A DNA stretch of 64,000 nucleotides from Rhodocyclaceae bacterium (GTDB lineage Bacteria; Pseudomonadota; Gammaproteobacteria; Burkholderiales; Ga0077523): assembly GCA_020248405.1 (NCBI GenBank), contig JADCHQ010000006.1, positions 124,001-188,000 of the forward strand, given 5' to 3'. Below, piece after piece: positions 54,714-63,925 of this stretch (positions are counted from its first letter, which is position 1; each line of letters begins with the position of its first letter). Both the position numbers and the translations under genes were made by a program. The notes under the pieces were generated by a model. The model did not search any database, was not told the origin of the DNA, and saw nothing but the letters and a program-made list of their open reading frames with translations.

Positions 54714-54744
54714 AAGCCGGCCTTTTGTGGGCCGGCTTTTTTTT
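54714..54744 (+). terminator. Rho-independent terminator after the small lipoprotein
   Basis: AAGCCGGCC (54714-54722) and GGCCGGCTT (54730-54738) form a 9-bp stem with loop TTTTGTG, followed by a run of eight T (54737-54744). Confidence 0.95.
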
Positions 54745-54760
54745 CGTCTGTTGCGCCCAC

Positions 54761-55525
54761 CTAGCGCAGGTCGCGCCAGTCCAGACCCGTGGCCTGGTCG
54801 GCTACCGCGATCCAGTCAGGCGCACATCCCAAGATAGGCGCAAGGGCAGCGCGGGCAAGCTGAGGCGAGTTGTTTTGCTGGGAAAGGTGCGCGGCTACCA
54901 CGTGCTGAAGTTGCGGGCCCGCCACTGCCGAGAGCAACCCGGCAGCAGACGCATTGTCCAGATGGCCGAAGCGTCCAGAGATGCGTTGTTTGAGTACGGC
55001 CGGATAGGCGCTAGCGCGCAAGCGGTCGAGGTCATGGTTGCACTCCAGTAGCAGCGCATGACAGTGACCGAGCGTTTGCTCGATGTGTGGAGTGATGCTG
55101 CCGGCATCGGTCAGCACGCCGAGGCGCCGGTCGCCGTCGCTGAAAACGAACTGAGCCGGCTCGGCCGCGTCATGGGGCACTGGGTAGGGCTGTAAGTGCA
55201 ACCCCCCCACGCTAAAGGGTCGATAGCCCTCAATCCAGTTCACCGTCACGCCCTCGAACCGCGCATCGAGGCCGCGTAGGGTACCCCGCGTGCTCCACAC
55301 GTGGATGCCGAAGCGCCGGGCGAAACGCGCCACCCCCCCCAGGTGATCGTCATGCTCGTGGGTGACCACCACGGCATCGATCTGATCGGGCTCGACCCCC
55401 AAGCGCCCCAAGCGGGCGACGGTCTCGGAAATGGTGAAGCCGCAATCGAGGAGCACCCTGCTGCCGTCCGACTCAACCAGCAGCCCGTTACCCTGGCTGC
55501 CGCTGCCCAGATAGGCGAATCGCAC
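54761..55525 (-). CDS. MBL-fold metallo-hydrolase (YycJ-like)
   Basis: A 254-residue metallo-beta-lactamase-fold enzyme. The zinc motif THEHDDH lies at residues 55-61. MRFAYLGSGSQGNGLLVES and ALLLECNHDLDRLRASAYP are typical of the YycJ/YycI-region group, some of which are 5'-exonucleases. It is next to bamC and dapA on the same strand (21 bp after the bamC stop), a conserved betaproteobacterial order. The substrate is unknown. Confidence 0.88.
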   Translation of the reverse strand: MRFAYLGSGSQGNGLLVESDGSRVLLDCGFTISETVARLGRLGVEPDQIDAVVVTHEHDDHLGGVARFARRFGIHVWSTRGTLRGLDARFEGVTVNWIEGYRPFSVGGLHLQPYPVPHDAAEPAQFVFSDGDRRLGVLTDAGSITPHIEQTLGHCHALLLECNHDLDRLRASAYPAVLKQRISGRFGHLDNASAAGLLSAVAGPQLQHVVAAHLSQQNNSPQLARAALAPILGCAPDWIAVADQATGLDWRDLR

Positions 55526-55546
55526 GGGCGGGAGATTCCCGCCGCT

Positions 55547-56698
55547 CTAGCGCAGTTGCTCGACGAGCAGGCCGAGAATGCGACGGGCTGTGGGCCCGTC
55601 GTCAGCCACTCCCTCGCGGTTGAGGACGGTGACCGTGGAACCGTCCCCTTCGGTGGCCGCTGTCACCTTGACACGATACTGCTCCGGACCCGGTTTATTG
55701 GCGTCGTCGCTGCGCCAGAATGCCAGCCGGGACAACGCGCTTTTCTTGGCAAGCGCTGCATCCGGATCCTGGTACCGCACGAAGTACAACCCTTCCGCGC
55801 GGTTGCGGTCTTCCACCATGAAACCTACGCGATCCAAAGCCAGACCCACGCGACGCCACGCGCGGTCGAACCCGTCATCCAATCGCAGCAACCCCGAACT
55901 TGGATTGGCACCAGCGCCGCGCGAGACAACAGCCGCAGGTTTCAGCTGGTTGGAACTCTTCACCAGGCTCTGGGCGCGAGCCGCGTCGATGCCGGCAACC
56001 TTTTCCACCAACCGGGCAAGCATCACGGCCTCCAGTTCGGGGTCGGAGGGACGCACCTGCCACTTGGTGTTGTTGTCGCGCTCTCGAAAGTACACCTCCG
56101 CCATGCCTTTATGGCTGATGTAGATTTCCGTGGAGTTGGGCTCGGTGCCACGCTCGAGACGGGTGCGAAACTTGTCTCTCTCGGGAAGCGAAACCAGCAC
56201 ATCGAGATTGCGATTGATGAAACCGGTAATGCCACCCACTTGAATCTTTGCGCGGTTTTCGGCCCAGTCTGTCTCCATGAGCCCTGCGGCTGGATCCTCC
56301 ACATTCACGAGGAAGCCGTTCTCCTGCCAGAAATCCTTGAGTTGAGGCCACAGTTGCTCAGGTGTGGCCATGACCAGCAACCAGCGCTGGCTGCCGGCCC
56401 GCAACACACGCGCACGCTCAGACACCGGGAGCACCGGCGAGGCCTCGGGAACGACAGGCCCCTTGCTCGTCCGGCGCTGTTCGTAATCGGAAAAGGTGGC
56501 CGAGCCTGAGGCATCGGGGACTACATAACGCCCAGGCGTACCGGGCGCCGCAAGGTCGGGCGGCACCTCCAGTGGCGGCAGTTTTTTGGCCGACTTGTAG
56601 TCGATCTTCTTACCCTCGAACACACCGGAACAACCAGCGCTGAAGATCAGCGTGCACATCAACATGGCCGCCAGCCCGCCTGAACAACGCTCCGCCAT
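55547..56698 (-). CDS. bamC: outer membrane assembly lipoprotein BamC
   Basis: A 383-residue lipoprotein (lipobox LIFSAGC, Cys23) of the BAM complex that inserts outer membrane barrels. The conserved unstructured N-terminal part, KKLPPLEVPPDLAAPGTPGRYVVP, binds BamD, and two helix-grip domains follow. The ATG at 56698 has an AGGAG site. It lies 28 bp downstream of dapA, the same dapA-bamC order as in E. coli. Confidence 0.93.
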   Translation of the reverse strand: MAERCSGGLAAMLMCTLIFSAGCSGVFEGKKIDYKSAKKLPPLEVPPDLAAPGTPGRYVVPDASGSATFSDYEQRRTSKGPVVPEASPVLPVSERARVLRAGSQRWLLVMATPEQLWPQLKDFWQENGFLVNVEDPAAGLMETDWAENRAKIQVGGITGFINRNLDVLVSLPERDKFRTRLERGTEPNSTEIYISHKGMAEVYFRERDNNTKWQVRPSDPELEAVMLARLVEKVAGIDAARAQSLVKSSNQLKPAAVVSRGAGANPSSGLLRLDDGFDRAWRRVGLALDRVGFMVEDRNRAEGLYFVRYQDPDAALAKKSALSRLAFWRSDDANKPGPEQYRVKVTAATEGDGSTVTVLNREGVADDGPTARRILGLLVEQLR

Positions 56699-56726
56699 TG
56701 ACTTCGCTCCTTTGCCCTGTGAGTGC

Positions 56727-57620
56727 TCAGGCTGGCCGAGGTTCCCGCGAGACACGCGCTTGCTCCATGGCCGCGAGCAGGGCCCCATGGTGTGCTTCTG
56801 CCAGCGGCGTAAGCGGAAGGCGAATACCCGGCCCCAGGAGGCCCAATCGCTCCAGAACCCATTTGACAGGGATCGGATTTGCCTCGACGAACAAGTACCG
56901 GTGTAGCCCCATGAGCTGGTCATTGATGCGGCGGGCATGGCCCAGATCCCCGGCCAACGCGGCAGCGCAAAGATCGTGCATCAATCGAGGCGCCACATTG
57001 GCTGTGACCGAGATAACACCATGGGCACCCATGAGCATCAACGCCAAAGCCGTCCCGTCATCGCCACTGTAGACCGCAAACTCCCGCGGAAGACGGCGCA
57101 AAAGGTCCGCTCCGCGCTCCAGGTTTCCGGTGGCGTCCTTCAGACCGACGATGTTGGGCACCTCTGCCAGCCGCAAGACAGTGTCGTTGGAAAGATCGGC
57201 AACCGTGCGCCCTGGCACGTTGTACAGGATGGTGGGAAGTTCAACCGCTTCGGCGATGGCACGGAAGTGCTGGTACAAACCTTCCTGGGAGGGCTTGTTG
57301 TAATACGGCACCACCGAGAGCGCCATACTCGCACCTGCGGCTCGCGCGAACGACTGCAACTCGATGGCCTCACGGGTGGAATTGGCCCCGGTTCCAGCAA
57401 TCACGGGGATGCGCCCGCCGGCATGCTCGACGGCAGTGCAGATGACCTGGCAATGCTCGTCAAAGTCCAGGGTAGGCGATTCGCCCGTCGTCCCGACGGC
57501 CACAATACCGTCGGTTCCATGGCTCACATGAAAATCGATCAACGCCCGAAAGCCGTCCATGTCGAGACTGCCATCCGTGTGCATGGGCGTCGCAATGGCT
57601 ACGATGCTGCCAGTGAGCAT
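56727..57620 (-). CDS. dapA: 4-hydroxy-tetrahydrodipicolinate synthase
   Basis: A 297-residue TIM-barrel aldolase condensing pyruvate with aspartate semialdehyde in lysine and diaminopimelate synthesis. The Schiff-base Lys161 (VGLKDATGN), Tyr133 (LYNVPGRT) and Thr44/Thr45 (AVGTTGESP) fall at the same numbers as in E. coli DapA. A ribosome site (GGGACGGAG) precedes the ATG. It is followed by bamC. Confidence 0.96.
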   Translation of the reverse strand: MLTGSIVAIATPMHTDGSLDMDGFRALIDFHVSHGTDGIVAVGTTGESPTLDFDEHCQVICTAVEHAGGRIPVIAGTGANSTREAIELQSFARAAGASMALSVVPYYNKPSQEGLYQHFRAIAEAVELPTILYNVPGRTVADLSNDTVLRLAEVPNIVGLKDATGNLERGADLLRRLPREFAVYSGDDGTALALMLMGAHGVISVTANVAPRLMHDLCAAALAGDLGHARRINDQLMGLHRYLFVEANPIPVKWVLERLGLLGPGIRLPLTPLAEAHHGALLAAMEQARVSREPRPA

Positions 57621-57684
57621 GACGAAGAACTCCGTCCCTTAAAAAGTCGATTGTAACGCCACACCGCAGATGGAGCGGCAACGC

Positions 57685-58191
57685 TCAAGCGCGCCGCGCG
57701 CAAACGCGCTGCACGGCGGCTGGTTTGGGCGAGGTTATGTCGAGGTCCTCATAGCCCAGCACACGAAAGCTGCCTCGTAACTGTTCCAGTAACTCACCGG
57801 GCACAAGAAGAAAGTCCGGGTTGGCGGGTCTCCCGTAGCGCTCATTGCCTGCCGCGAAGGTCTCGTAGATGAGCAAACCATCGTGTGCCACGGCATCCAA
57901 CAAAGCCGGGAAAAGCGGTCGATGCAGGTAGTTGGTTACCACCACGGCCCCGAACTGCCTTCCAGAAGTACTCCAGCAGCCGGTTTCCAGGTCAGCGTGC
58001 TCGAAGAGAATGCCCTCGACGCCCGCCAATCGGCGACCAGCCTCAGGGTCTCGATCCACTGCAACCACAGGGTGCCCGCGCGCGGCAAAAAAAAGTGCAT
58101 GCCGGCCACCACCGCAAGCCACATCCAGAACCTTGGTGCCCGGCCGCACGAGATCTGACCAGCGCACCACCCAATCCGACGGCGGCGCCAT
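57685..58191 (-). CDS. class I SAM-dependent methyltransferase (TehB-like)
   Basis: A 168-residue Rossmann methyltransferase. Motif I is VLDVACGGGRHALFFAARGH, and VAVDRDPEAGRRLAG follows as motif II. The ATG at 58189-58191 (MAPPSDWVVRW) was chosen because an upstream in-frame extension to 58278 has atypical composition; a GTG between them is possible. It lies between the flagellar cluster and dapA, on the same strand as both. The TehB/tellurite group is the closest I can name; the true substrate is unknown. Confidence 0.8.
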   Translation of the reverse strand: MAPPSDWVVRWSDLVRPGTKVLDVACGGGRHALFFAARGHPVVAVDRDPEAGRRLAGVEGILFEHADLETGCWSTSGRQFGAVVVTNYLHRPLFPALLDAVAHDGLLIYETFAAGNERYGRPANPDFLLVPGELLEQLRGSFRVLGYEDLDITSPKPAAVQRVCARRA

Positions 58192-58377
58192 GACGGCGTT
58201 CGCCTGCCCTGTCACGACACACCCCCTCGCATGCCGATTAGGGACACACGGTGTACAAGTCCATCGATGGAATTCCAACCACGCCGCAAGGCGAATTCAC
58301 AGCTTCGCCTGAACCAAGGGTTAGCAGCAGGGACTGTAGCGCTTGAGGCGTTCACAACAGGCGTGCCCGGATAAACA

Positions 58378-59172
58378 TCACGATCTAAAACCTTCGAGGA
58401 TACGCTGAATCACGGCAAAGCCGGCTTGGGAAAACTGCTCGATCACCGGAACCAACAGCGGCAGGGAGAGATAAAGCATCAGGAAACCGACTCCCAGGGT
58501 GATGGGAAAGCCTACGGCGAAGACGTTGAGTTGCGGCGCAGCGCGGGTCAGTATGCCAATCCCGATGTTTGTCACCAACAATGCGCCAACCACCGGAAGG
58601 GACAGCATCAGTCCCAACTGAAATATCTGCGAGGCCCAGGACACCAACGTCAGGAACCCTTTTGCTGCCAAAGGAGCCGGCGATAGCGGAACGATGCGAA
58701 AACTCTCCACCAGAGCCGTGAGCATCAGGTAATGACTGTTGGAAGCGAGCAGCACCAGGACGGCAAGCACACCCATGAACTGCGCCACCACCGGCGATTG
58801 GCCAGCGCCCTGGGGATCAAAGAACACCGCAAAGCCCAGGCCCATCTGCAGCCCCGCCATTTGGCCAGCCATCTCTGCAGCCGTGATCACGATTCGCGTA
58901 GTGAAGCCCATGGCCACCCCCACGAGGACCTGCTGGGCGAGGATGAGCAGCCCCTCCGGAGAAACCACCGCAAGCGGCGGCGGCGCTGGCAATACCGGCG
59001 CCACAACCACCGTGACCACCACGGCGAGCGCCACTTTGATGCTGAAGGGCACGGCACGGTTCCCCAGCACGGCCTCGGTCGCCAGGAAAGCAAGAATACG
59101 GACAAAGGGCCAGCCAAACTGCGCAAGCAAGCCCTCCATCTGGGCGACGGTAAGGGATATCACGCCGCGCAA
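58378..59172 (-). CDS. fliR: flagellar export apparatus protein FliR
   Basis: A 264-residue polytopic component of the flagellar type III export gate, assembling with FliP and FliQ. Characteristic stretches are FGWPFVRILAFLATEAVLGN and QMGLGFAVFFDPQGAGQSPV, with the FPITLGVGFLMLYLSLPLLVP end. The ATG at 59172 follows fliQ by 19 bp; a GTG four codons downstream is an alternative. It is the last fli gene of the cluster; flhB does not follow. Confidence 0.94.
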   Translation of the reverse strand: MRGVISLTVAQMEGLLAQFGWPFVRILAFLATEAVLGNRAVPFSIKVALAVVVTVVVAPVLPAPPPLAVVSPEGLLILAQQVLVGVAMGFTTRIVITAAEMAGQMAGLQMGLGFAVFFDPQGAGQSPVVAQFMGVLAVLVLLASNSHYLMLTALVESFRIVPLSPAPLAAKGFLTLVSWASQIFQLGLMLSLPVVGALLVTNIGIGILTRAAPQLNVFAVGFPITLGVGFLMLYLSLPLLVPVIEQFSQAGFAVIQRILEGFRS

Positions 59173-59191
59173 GCCTTCGGCCGAGCCTGAG

Positions 59192-59461
59192 TCAGCCTAC
59201 CAATTGCGGGATGGCCTCGAACAGCGCGCGGGTGAATTCCACCATGGTGGAAAGCATCCAGGGACCAGCGAGAACCAACGCAGCAAACACCGCCAGCAAC
59301 TTGGGGATGAAAGACAGGGTCATCTCGTTGATCTGGGTGGCTGCCTGGAACACGCTCACTAGCAAACCCACGGCTAGCGCGACCACAAGCGGTGGCGCCG
59401 AAATCAGCACCAGTATCTCCAGTGCTTGGCGGACCAGTGACACGACATTTTCGGGGGTCAT
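59192..59461 (-). CDS. fliQ: flagellar export apparatus protein FliQ
   Basis: An 89-residue protein with two membrane spans. MTPENVVSLVRQALEILVLI and FQAATQINEMTLSFIPK are diagnostic of FliQ. It lies 2 bp after fliP and 19 bp before fliR, in the standard fliPQR order. Confidence 0.96.
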   Translation of the reverse strand: MTPENVVSLVRQALEILVLISAPPLVVALAVGLLVSVFQAATQINEMTLSFIPKLLAVFAALVLAGPWMLSTMVEFTRALFEAIPQLVG

Positions 59462-59463
59462 GG

Positions 59464-60210
59464 TCAGACGCCGAAACTGCGAACCAGGGAACCCACCAGC
59501 AGATTCCAGCCATCCACCATCACGAACAACATCAGCTTGAACGGCAAAGAGATGATGACGGGAGAAAGCATCATCATGCCCATGGACATGAGCACGCTCG
59601 ACACCACCAGATCGATGATGAGGAATGGCAGAAACACTACGAAGCCGATCTGGAAAGCTGTCTTGAGTTCGGAGATAACGAACGCCGGCACCAAAACCTT
59701 CATGCCGATGTCTTCAGGGCTCTGCGGCTGGGGTGAGGCAGACAGCTTCACGAACAGCGCCAGATCGGACTCCCGGGTCTGGCGGAGCATAAAGCCCTTG
59801 AGCGGTACTGCCGCACGTTCGACGGCCTGTTCGAACTTGATGCGCTCTTCCGACAGCGGCTTATAGGCCTCGGTGTAAACCCGGTCGAACACAGGCGCCA
59901 TTACAAAAAAGGTGAGAAAGAGGGACAACCCCACCAGCACCTGGTTTGGCGGCGTCTGAACCGTTCCCAATGCCTGGCGCAACAGGGATAGAACGATGAT
60001 GATGCGCGTGAAGCTGGTCATCATCAGGAGCGCAGCTGGAAGAAAGGTGAGCGCCGTGAGGAATATCAGCGCCTGAAGCGACAAGCTGTAGGTCTGGCTG
60101 CCGCCTGGGCCTGGTGTCGAACGAACCGCAGGCAATCCAGCCTGGGCCGCAGCGCCTTCGGCGACGAGCGCTAACATGACCAAAACAGCGGCGCAGACCA
60201 ACGGCTTCAT
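59464..60210 (-). CDS. fliP: flagellar export apparatus protein FliP
   Basis: A 248-residue protein with a cleavable signal peptide ([22 protein letters not shown]), as known for FliP, then four membrane spans. [17 protein letters not shown] and [20 protein letters not shown] are family signatures. A long in-frame extension upstream to 60693 runs through fliO and was rejected; the ATG at 60208-60210 gives the usual length. Confidence 0.95.
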   Translation of the reverse strand: MKPLVCAAVLVMLALVAEGAAAQAGLPAVRSTPGPGGSQTYSLSLQALIFLTALTFLPAALLMMTSFTRIIIVLSLLRQALGTVQTPPNQVLVGLSLFLTFFVMAPVFDRVYTEAYKPLSEERIKFEQAVERAAVPLKGFMLRQTRESDLALFVKLSASPQPQSPEDIGMKVLVPAFVISELKTAFQIGFVVFLPFLIIDLVVSSVLMSMGMMMLSPVIISLPFKLMLFVMVDGWNLLVGSLVRSFGV

Positions 60211-60257
60211 GGCGGGATTATAGGCGGCCAAACCCGGTTGCCTGGCGCACCCCGGCT

Positions 60258-60662
60258 TCAGGGAGAGGGTTTCCTCAACCGCGCCAGGAGGGAGGGGAAC
60301 CCGACCAAAGAATCCGCCGTGGCACTGACTGGGGGACGCGCTAGTGTGTGAAGCGCATTGACGTGGGTGGCAGTGACGCCCAGCACGATCCAGGTGTCTC
60401 CCACCTCCACCACCACCACCCGTTCTCGCGGCCCGACCATTGTGCCTCCCACCACACGCACGTGGCCGTCCGTCGACGCGAGTGGCAACGCACGCCGCAT
60501 CAGCCATGCTGCACCGGCAATTGCCGTAACGACCACGGCGAGCGCCACGACCACCTGAAAAAAGGCGGCGAACGTTGATGGCTCGCCAGGTGGGTTGGCA
60601 GCGGAAACGAGGGGTGCCGATGCCAGCAACACAAACGCTAACGCCCATTTGCCGCGGTTCAT
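60258..60662 (-). CDS. fliO: flagellar biosynthesis protein FliO
   Basis: A 134-residue single-span protein with an apparent signal peptide ([16 protein letters not shown]) and a membrane helix (about 32-52). The cytoplasmic part, [26 protein letters not shown], is the FliO core. FliO assists FliP assembly. It overlaps fliN by 4 bp and precedes fliP by 47 bp. Confidence 0.92.
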   Translation of the reverse strand: MNRGKWALAFVLLASAPLVSAANPPGEPSTFAAFFQVVVALAVVVTAIAGAAWLMRRALPLASTDGHVRVVGGTMVGPRERVVVVEVGDTWIVLGVTATHVNALHTLARPPVSATADSLVGFPSLLARLRKPSP

Positions 60663-61066
60663 CGGTTTTGCAGCCCGCGCAACCGCTCCTCAAGCGTCAC
60701 GATGTCGGTGACGCGGATGCCGAACTTTTCGTTGACCACCACCACTTCGCCATGGGCAATGAGGCAACCGTTAACGAGAATATCCATGGGTTCGCCAGCC
60801 AGGGCCTCGAGTTCGACGACCGAGCCCTGTGCAAGCTGTAGCAGATTGCGTATTGCAATGCGCGTGCGGCCCAGTTCCACCGACATCGAAACGGGGATAT
60901 CGAGAATCATCTCCAGCCGCCCCCCGGCGGCTGGACCCGCATCCGGGCGCAGCTCCTGAAAAACCCCTGCAGCCGGCTTGACGGGCGAAGAATCGCCGGC
61001 CTGCTGCTCGGCCAGGGCGGCCGCCCAATCGTCCGCACTCAAGTCGTCATTCGCGCCCTCAGCCAT
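60659..61066 (-). CDS. fliN: flagellar motor switch protein FliN
   Basis: A 135-residue C-ring protein. The SpoA domain occupies the C-terminal half ([20 protein letters not shown] and LNAG-like [26 protein letters not shown]). An acidic N-terminal tail precedes it. It overlaps fliM by 8 bp and fliO by 4 bp. Confidence 0.95.
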   Translation of the reverse strand: MAEGANDDLSADDWAAALAEQQAGDSSPVKPAAGVFQELRPDAGPAAGGRLEMILDIPVSMSVELGRTRIAIRNLLQLAQGSVVELEALAGEPMDILVNGCLIAHGEVVVVNEKFGIRVTDIVTLEERLRGLQNR

Positions 61067-62048
61067 GGTCGCGCCCGCCCACCCCGGAGGAAAGCATGCG
61101 CTCGAGCTTCAGCGCGTACTGGCCGCGGGAAACGCCGTACTTGCACTGCATGAGAGGTACGCCGTCCACTTGCACTTCGATACTCTCCGGGATGTCCAGT
61201 GAGATCACGTCGCCAACCTGCAAATCGCGAACCTGGCGAAGGGTAACCTCGGTGTGGGCCAACATCGCCACCAGTTCCACCTCGGCGCCCTGAATTTGGT
61301 CGGCGAGCATGCTGACCCACCGGGAGTCGCCGTTGTTTCGGTCAGCCTGAACCGCGCTGTAGATGATATCGCGCACTGGCTCGAGCATGGCATAAGGAAA
61401 ACACAGGTGCAGGCCGCCACCGCCAGTGCCCAGGTCGATGTCGAAACTGGTGGAAACGACGATCTCGGTGGGTGTTGCCACATTGGCGAACTGGGTGTTC
61501 ATCTCGGAGCGTACGTATCCGAATTCGAAGCTTTGCACCGGCTCCCATGCCTTGCGATAGTCGTCGAAGATCACAGCCAGCAGGCGCTGGATAACGCGCT
61601 GCTCCGTGGGTGTGAAATCCCGCCCTTCCACCCGCGTATGAACCTGGCCGCTGCCGCCAAACAGGGTGTCCACCACCTGAAACACAAGAGTGGGGTCCAT
61701 GATGAACAGAGCGGTACCCCGCAACGGCGTCACTGTCACCAGGTTCAGGTTGGTTGGCACTACCAGGTTGCGAATGAAGTCGCTGTATTTCTGCACCTTG
61801 GGAGGCGAGACAGCGATCTCTGCGCTACGCCGCGCGAAGTTGTATAAGCCGATCCTGAACAACCGCGCAAAGCGTTCGTTGACCAACTCCAGTGTTGGCA
61901 TACGCCCACGGACGATGCGCTCCTGGCGACCTACGTCGTAGGGTTGGATCCCGCCTTTGTCTTCCTTGGGGGCAGTGTCCTCCTGCTCGCCAGTCATGCC
62001 GCGCAGCAGCGCGTCCACTTCCTCCTGGGAGAGGATGTCCTCGGCCAT
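61059..62048 (-). CDS. fliM: flagellar motor switch protein FliM
   Basis: A 329-residue switch protein. The N-terminal CheY-P-binding segment is MAEDILSQEEVDALLRGM. The central domain contains RMPTLELVNERFARLFRIG and the GGSGQVHTRVEGRDFTPTEQRV loop, and a C-terminal SpoA domain (about 250-325) contacts FliN. It follows fliL by 4 bp. Confidence 0.96.
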   Translation of the reverse strand: MAEDILSQEEVDALLRGMTGEQEDTAPKEDKGGIQPYDVGRQERIVRGRMPTLELVNERFARLFRIGLYNFARRSAEIAVSPPKVQKYSDFIRNLVVPTNLNLVTVTPLRGTALFIMDPTLVFQVVDTLFGGSGQVHTRVEGRDFTPTEQRVIQRLLAVIFDDYRKAWEPVQSFEFGYVRSEMNTQFANVATPTEIVVSTSFDIDLGTGGGGLHLCFPYAMLEPVRDIIYSAVQADRNNGDSRWVSMLADQIQGAEVELVAMLAHTEVTLRQVRDLQVGDVISLDIPESIEVQVDGVPLMQCKYGVSRGQYALKLERMLSSGVGGRDHG

Positions 62049-62052
62049 GGGC

Positions 62053-62625
62053 CTACTGGATCACAAACGACGTGAGAAGCACGTCCAACACACCCGCTTG
62101 GGGCGGCTTGGGCGCAGGTTTTTCGCCCTCCGCCGCCACGGGCATCTCACGCAAGAACCCGATCGGGCGATTCACCACGTCGCGAATCTCCTCGCGCAGC
62201 AGGTTCTTGCCCTCGGCACTTGCCAAGTCCTCCACGCGCTTGCTAGTCAGAAGCAGCAGCACGCCGTTTCGAATCTCGGGGAGGTGTACTTTTATTTTGT
62301 CACCCACCTCGGGCCCGGACACCTTCAAATCGATGCCGACTTGCAGATATCGGTCGGAAGCTTCGCTGACCAGGTTCACTGTAAACGGATCGAGACTTAC
62401 GAAGACCGGCGGCTTTCCCTTGGCGGCCTGAAGGGCCTCCTGCTCTGCACTGCCCTCGCCAGCCTCGTGCGAGGGCTTCATGACAAACAGCCAGTAGCCC
62501 CCCCCCCCGAGGACGGCAAGCAATGCCAGCGCCGCGACGAGGAGAATGAGTTTTTTCTTTTTGCCGCTCCGCGCCGGGGCTTGTTCTGCCGCTTCCGCCG
62601 CTTCCGCCTTTTCGGCCATCCGCAC
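62053..62625 (-). CDS. fliL: flagellar basal body protein FliL
   Basis: A 190-residue single-pass protein near the stator. A charged, Ala/Glu-rich N-terminus precedes the basic patch GKKKK and the membrane helix (about 26-46). The periplasmic SPFH-like domain contains PPVFVSLDPFTVNLVSE and RYLQVGIDLKVSG. A second ATG two codons in is an equal start candidate. It opens the fliLMNOPQR string. Confidence 0.93.
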   Translation of the reverse strand: MRMAEKAEAAEAAEQAPARSGKKKKLILLVAALALLAVLGGGGYWLFVMKPSHEAGEGSAEQEALQAAKGKPPVFVSLDPFTVNLVSEASDRYLQVGIDLKVSGPEVGDKIKVHLPEIRNGVLLLLTSKRVEDLASAEGKNLLREEIRDVVNRPIGFLREMPVAAEGEKPAPKPPQAGVLDVLLTSFVIQ

Positions 62626-62799
62626 TCCGAATCACAGGGAGACACCCTTTGCCAAACGATTCCCTAACCGGGAGGGCATCGTCTACGCGCAGAGATGATA
62701 GCAATAATGCTTTAAAAACAATGTTTTTTGAAGACTTCCTAATGCTTTTTAACTCACGAAACTTAAAAATGCAAGATAAACCGAGGGTTGCCTTGCTAC
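62626..62799. other. AT-rich control region upstream of fliL
   Basis: Bases about 62695-62790 are strikingly AT-rich against the GC-rich surroundings, with several A and T runs. On the minus strand TATCAT is preceded at 16 bp by ATTGTT, a weak promoter candidate for fliL. No sigma-54 (GG-N10-GC) or sigma-28 element was found. Confidence 0.4.
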
Positions 62800-62832
62800 A
62801 AAAAAAAGCCCGGCGGGTTACCCCGTCGGGCT
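62800..62832 (-). terminator. Rho-independent terminator after fliK
   Basis: On the minus strand AGCCCGACGGGG and CCCGCCGGGCT (62807-62832) form a GC-rich stem with a short loop, followed by a run of eight T (62800-62807). It separates fliK from fliL. Confidence 0.85.
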
Positions 62833-62857
62833 GATTCCTTCACGCTTCAGTTCGGTA

Positions 62858-63925
62858 TCAGGCGAACAGGTCCACCCGCCCCAACTCGCTTCGGGATCGA
62901 ACCACAACCGAACCAATGGCGCCCACCGGCATGGGAACATCACCACCGCGCAGCGCCGACCCTTCGCCAGGTCTATCCGCTGTCCTGCGCCGATCGTCGC
63001 CCGACCCCGCTGCGCCGCTTCCCACGAACACGTCGGCCAGCTGCAGTCCGCTGCTAGCGAAAGCTTCTTGCAGACGAGCCAGACTGCCCTGGATTGCCTC
63101 GCGAACCGCCGGGTGGGCGGCGTGAAATGATAGCGATGCCACTTGCTCCGCCGAAACGCTTATGTGCACCTCCACCGGACCGAGTTGGGGCGGATTGAGA
63201 ATCAGCTCAGCCGAGGACTGGCGTGCCTGCGCAATCCATACCACCCGATCGGAAAACTGTCCGCTCCATGCACCTGAACCAATGCTGGCGGAGAGCGGGA
63301 GGCGCGACGCAGGCGCTGGCTCCACAGACAGCCTGGACCCAACCGCGGCGCGGGAGGGTTCCCGCAGATCCGCAGCCTGGGAGGGATCGCGGACATCCAC
63401 GGCGTGCGCGGGGTGGGATGTCCTCTCCGCGCGGATCGTGGCGTCGAACAAGCCCTGGATTCCCTCCGCCGGCCCCGAGGTCCTACCCCAACTCGACTCA
63501 AGGCTGAAAGCCCTTTGACGCGGACTCCCCAAAGCCAGATCCGGCTCCAGTTGGAGCTGTTCCAGCGCTCGCGACCCGAGCGGCTCCTGTGGCAACAGCA
63601 GCGGGGCGATGCTTGAGTTGCCCTCCATCCTGGCATCCACGGAGACGGAACGTTGCGCAAGCCCCTGGGGGATCGAAGCGCCCGGGACTTCTGCCAGAAA
63701 CATGGCAAGCACTTCTCCGTCTCGAAAGGGCGAGGCCTCCGGCACCGCCGCCTCTTCACCCGTCGGCGCTGGTTCCGCTGACGAACTTTCCCTTATTTGA
63801 CCCTGTAGAACGGCATCGAACCCTTGCGCTTCCTGGCCATCAGCCAAGGGGGAGTCAAGGCTCAACGTAGCGGCAACATCCGCCGCACCGGCGAGCGCAG
63901 GCGGCAATATAGGACTCTCGATCAT
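62858..63925 (-). CDS. fliK: flagellar hook-length control protein FliK
   Basis: A 355-residue protein with a low-complexity N-terminal ruler region and the Flg_hook C-terminal domain. The latter contains ELILNPPQLGPVEVHISVSA, then SLSFHAAHPAVREAIQGSLARLQEAFASSG. FliK measures the hook and switches export specificity through FlhB. The ATG at 63925 may overlap the end of an upstream gene by 4 bp (an open frame on the minus strand ends TGA there). It is followed by its own terminator. Confidence 0.9.
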   Translation of the reverse strand: MIESPILPPALAGAADVAATLSLDSPLADGQEAQGFDAVLQGQIRESSSAEPAPTGEEAAVPEASPFRDGEVLAMFLAEVPGASIPQGLAQRSVSVDARMEGNSSIAPLLLPQEPLGSRALEQLQLEPDLALGSPRQRAFSLESSWGRTSGPAEGIQGLFDATIRAERTSHPAHAVDVRDPSQAADLREPSRAAVGSRLSVEPAPASRLPLSASIGSGAWSGQFSDRVVWIAQARQSSAELILNPPQLGPVEVHISVSAEQVASLSFHAAHPAVREAIQGSLARLQEAFASSGLQLADVFVGSGAAGSGDDRRRTADRPGEGSALRGGDVPMPVGAIGSVVVRSRSELGRVDLFA

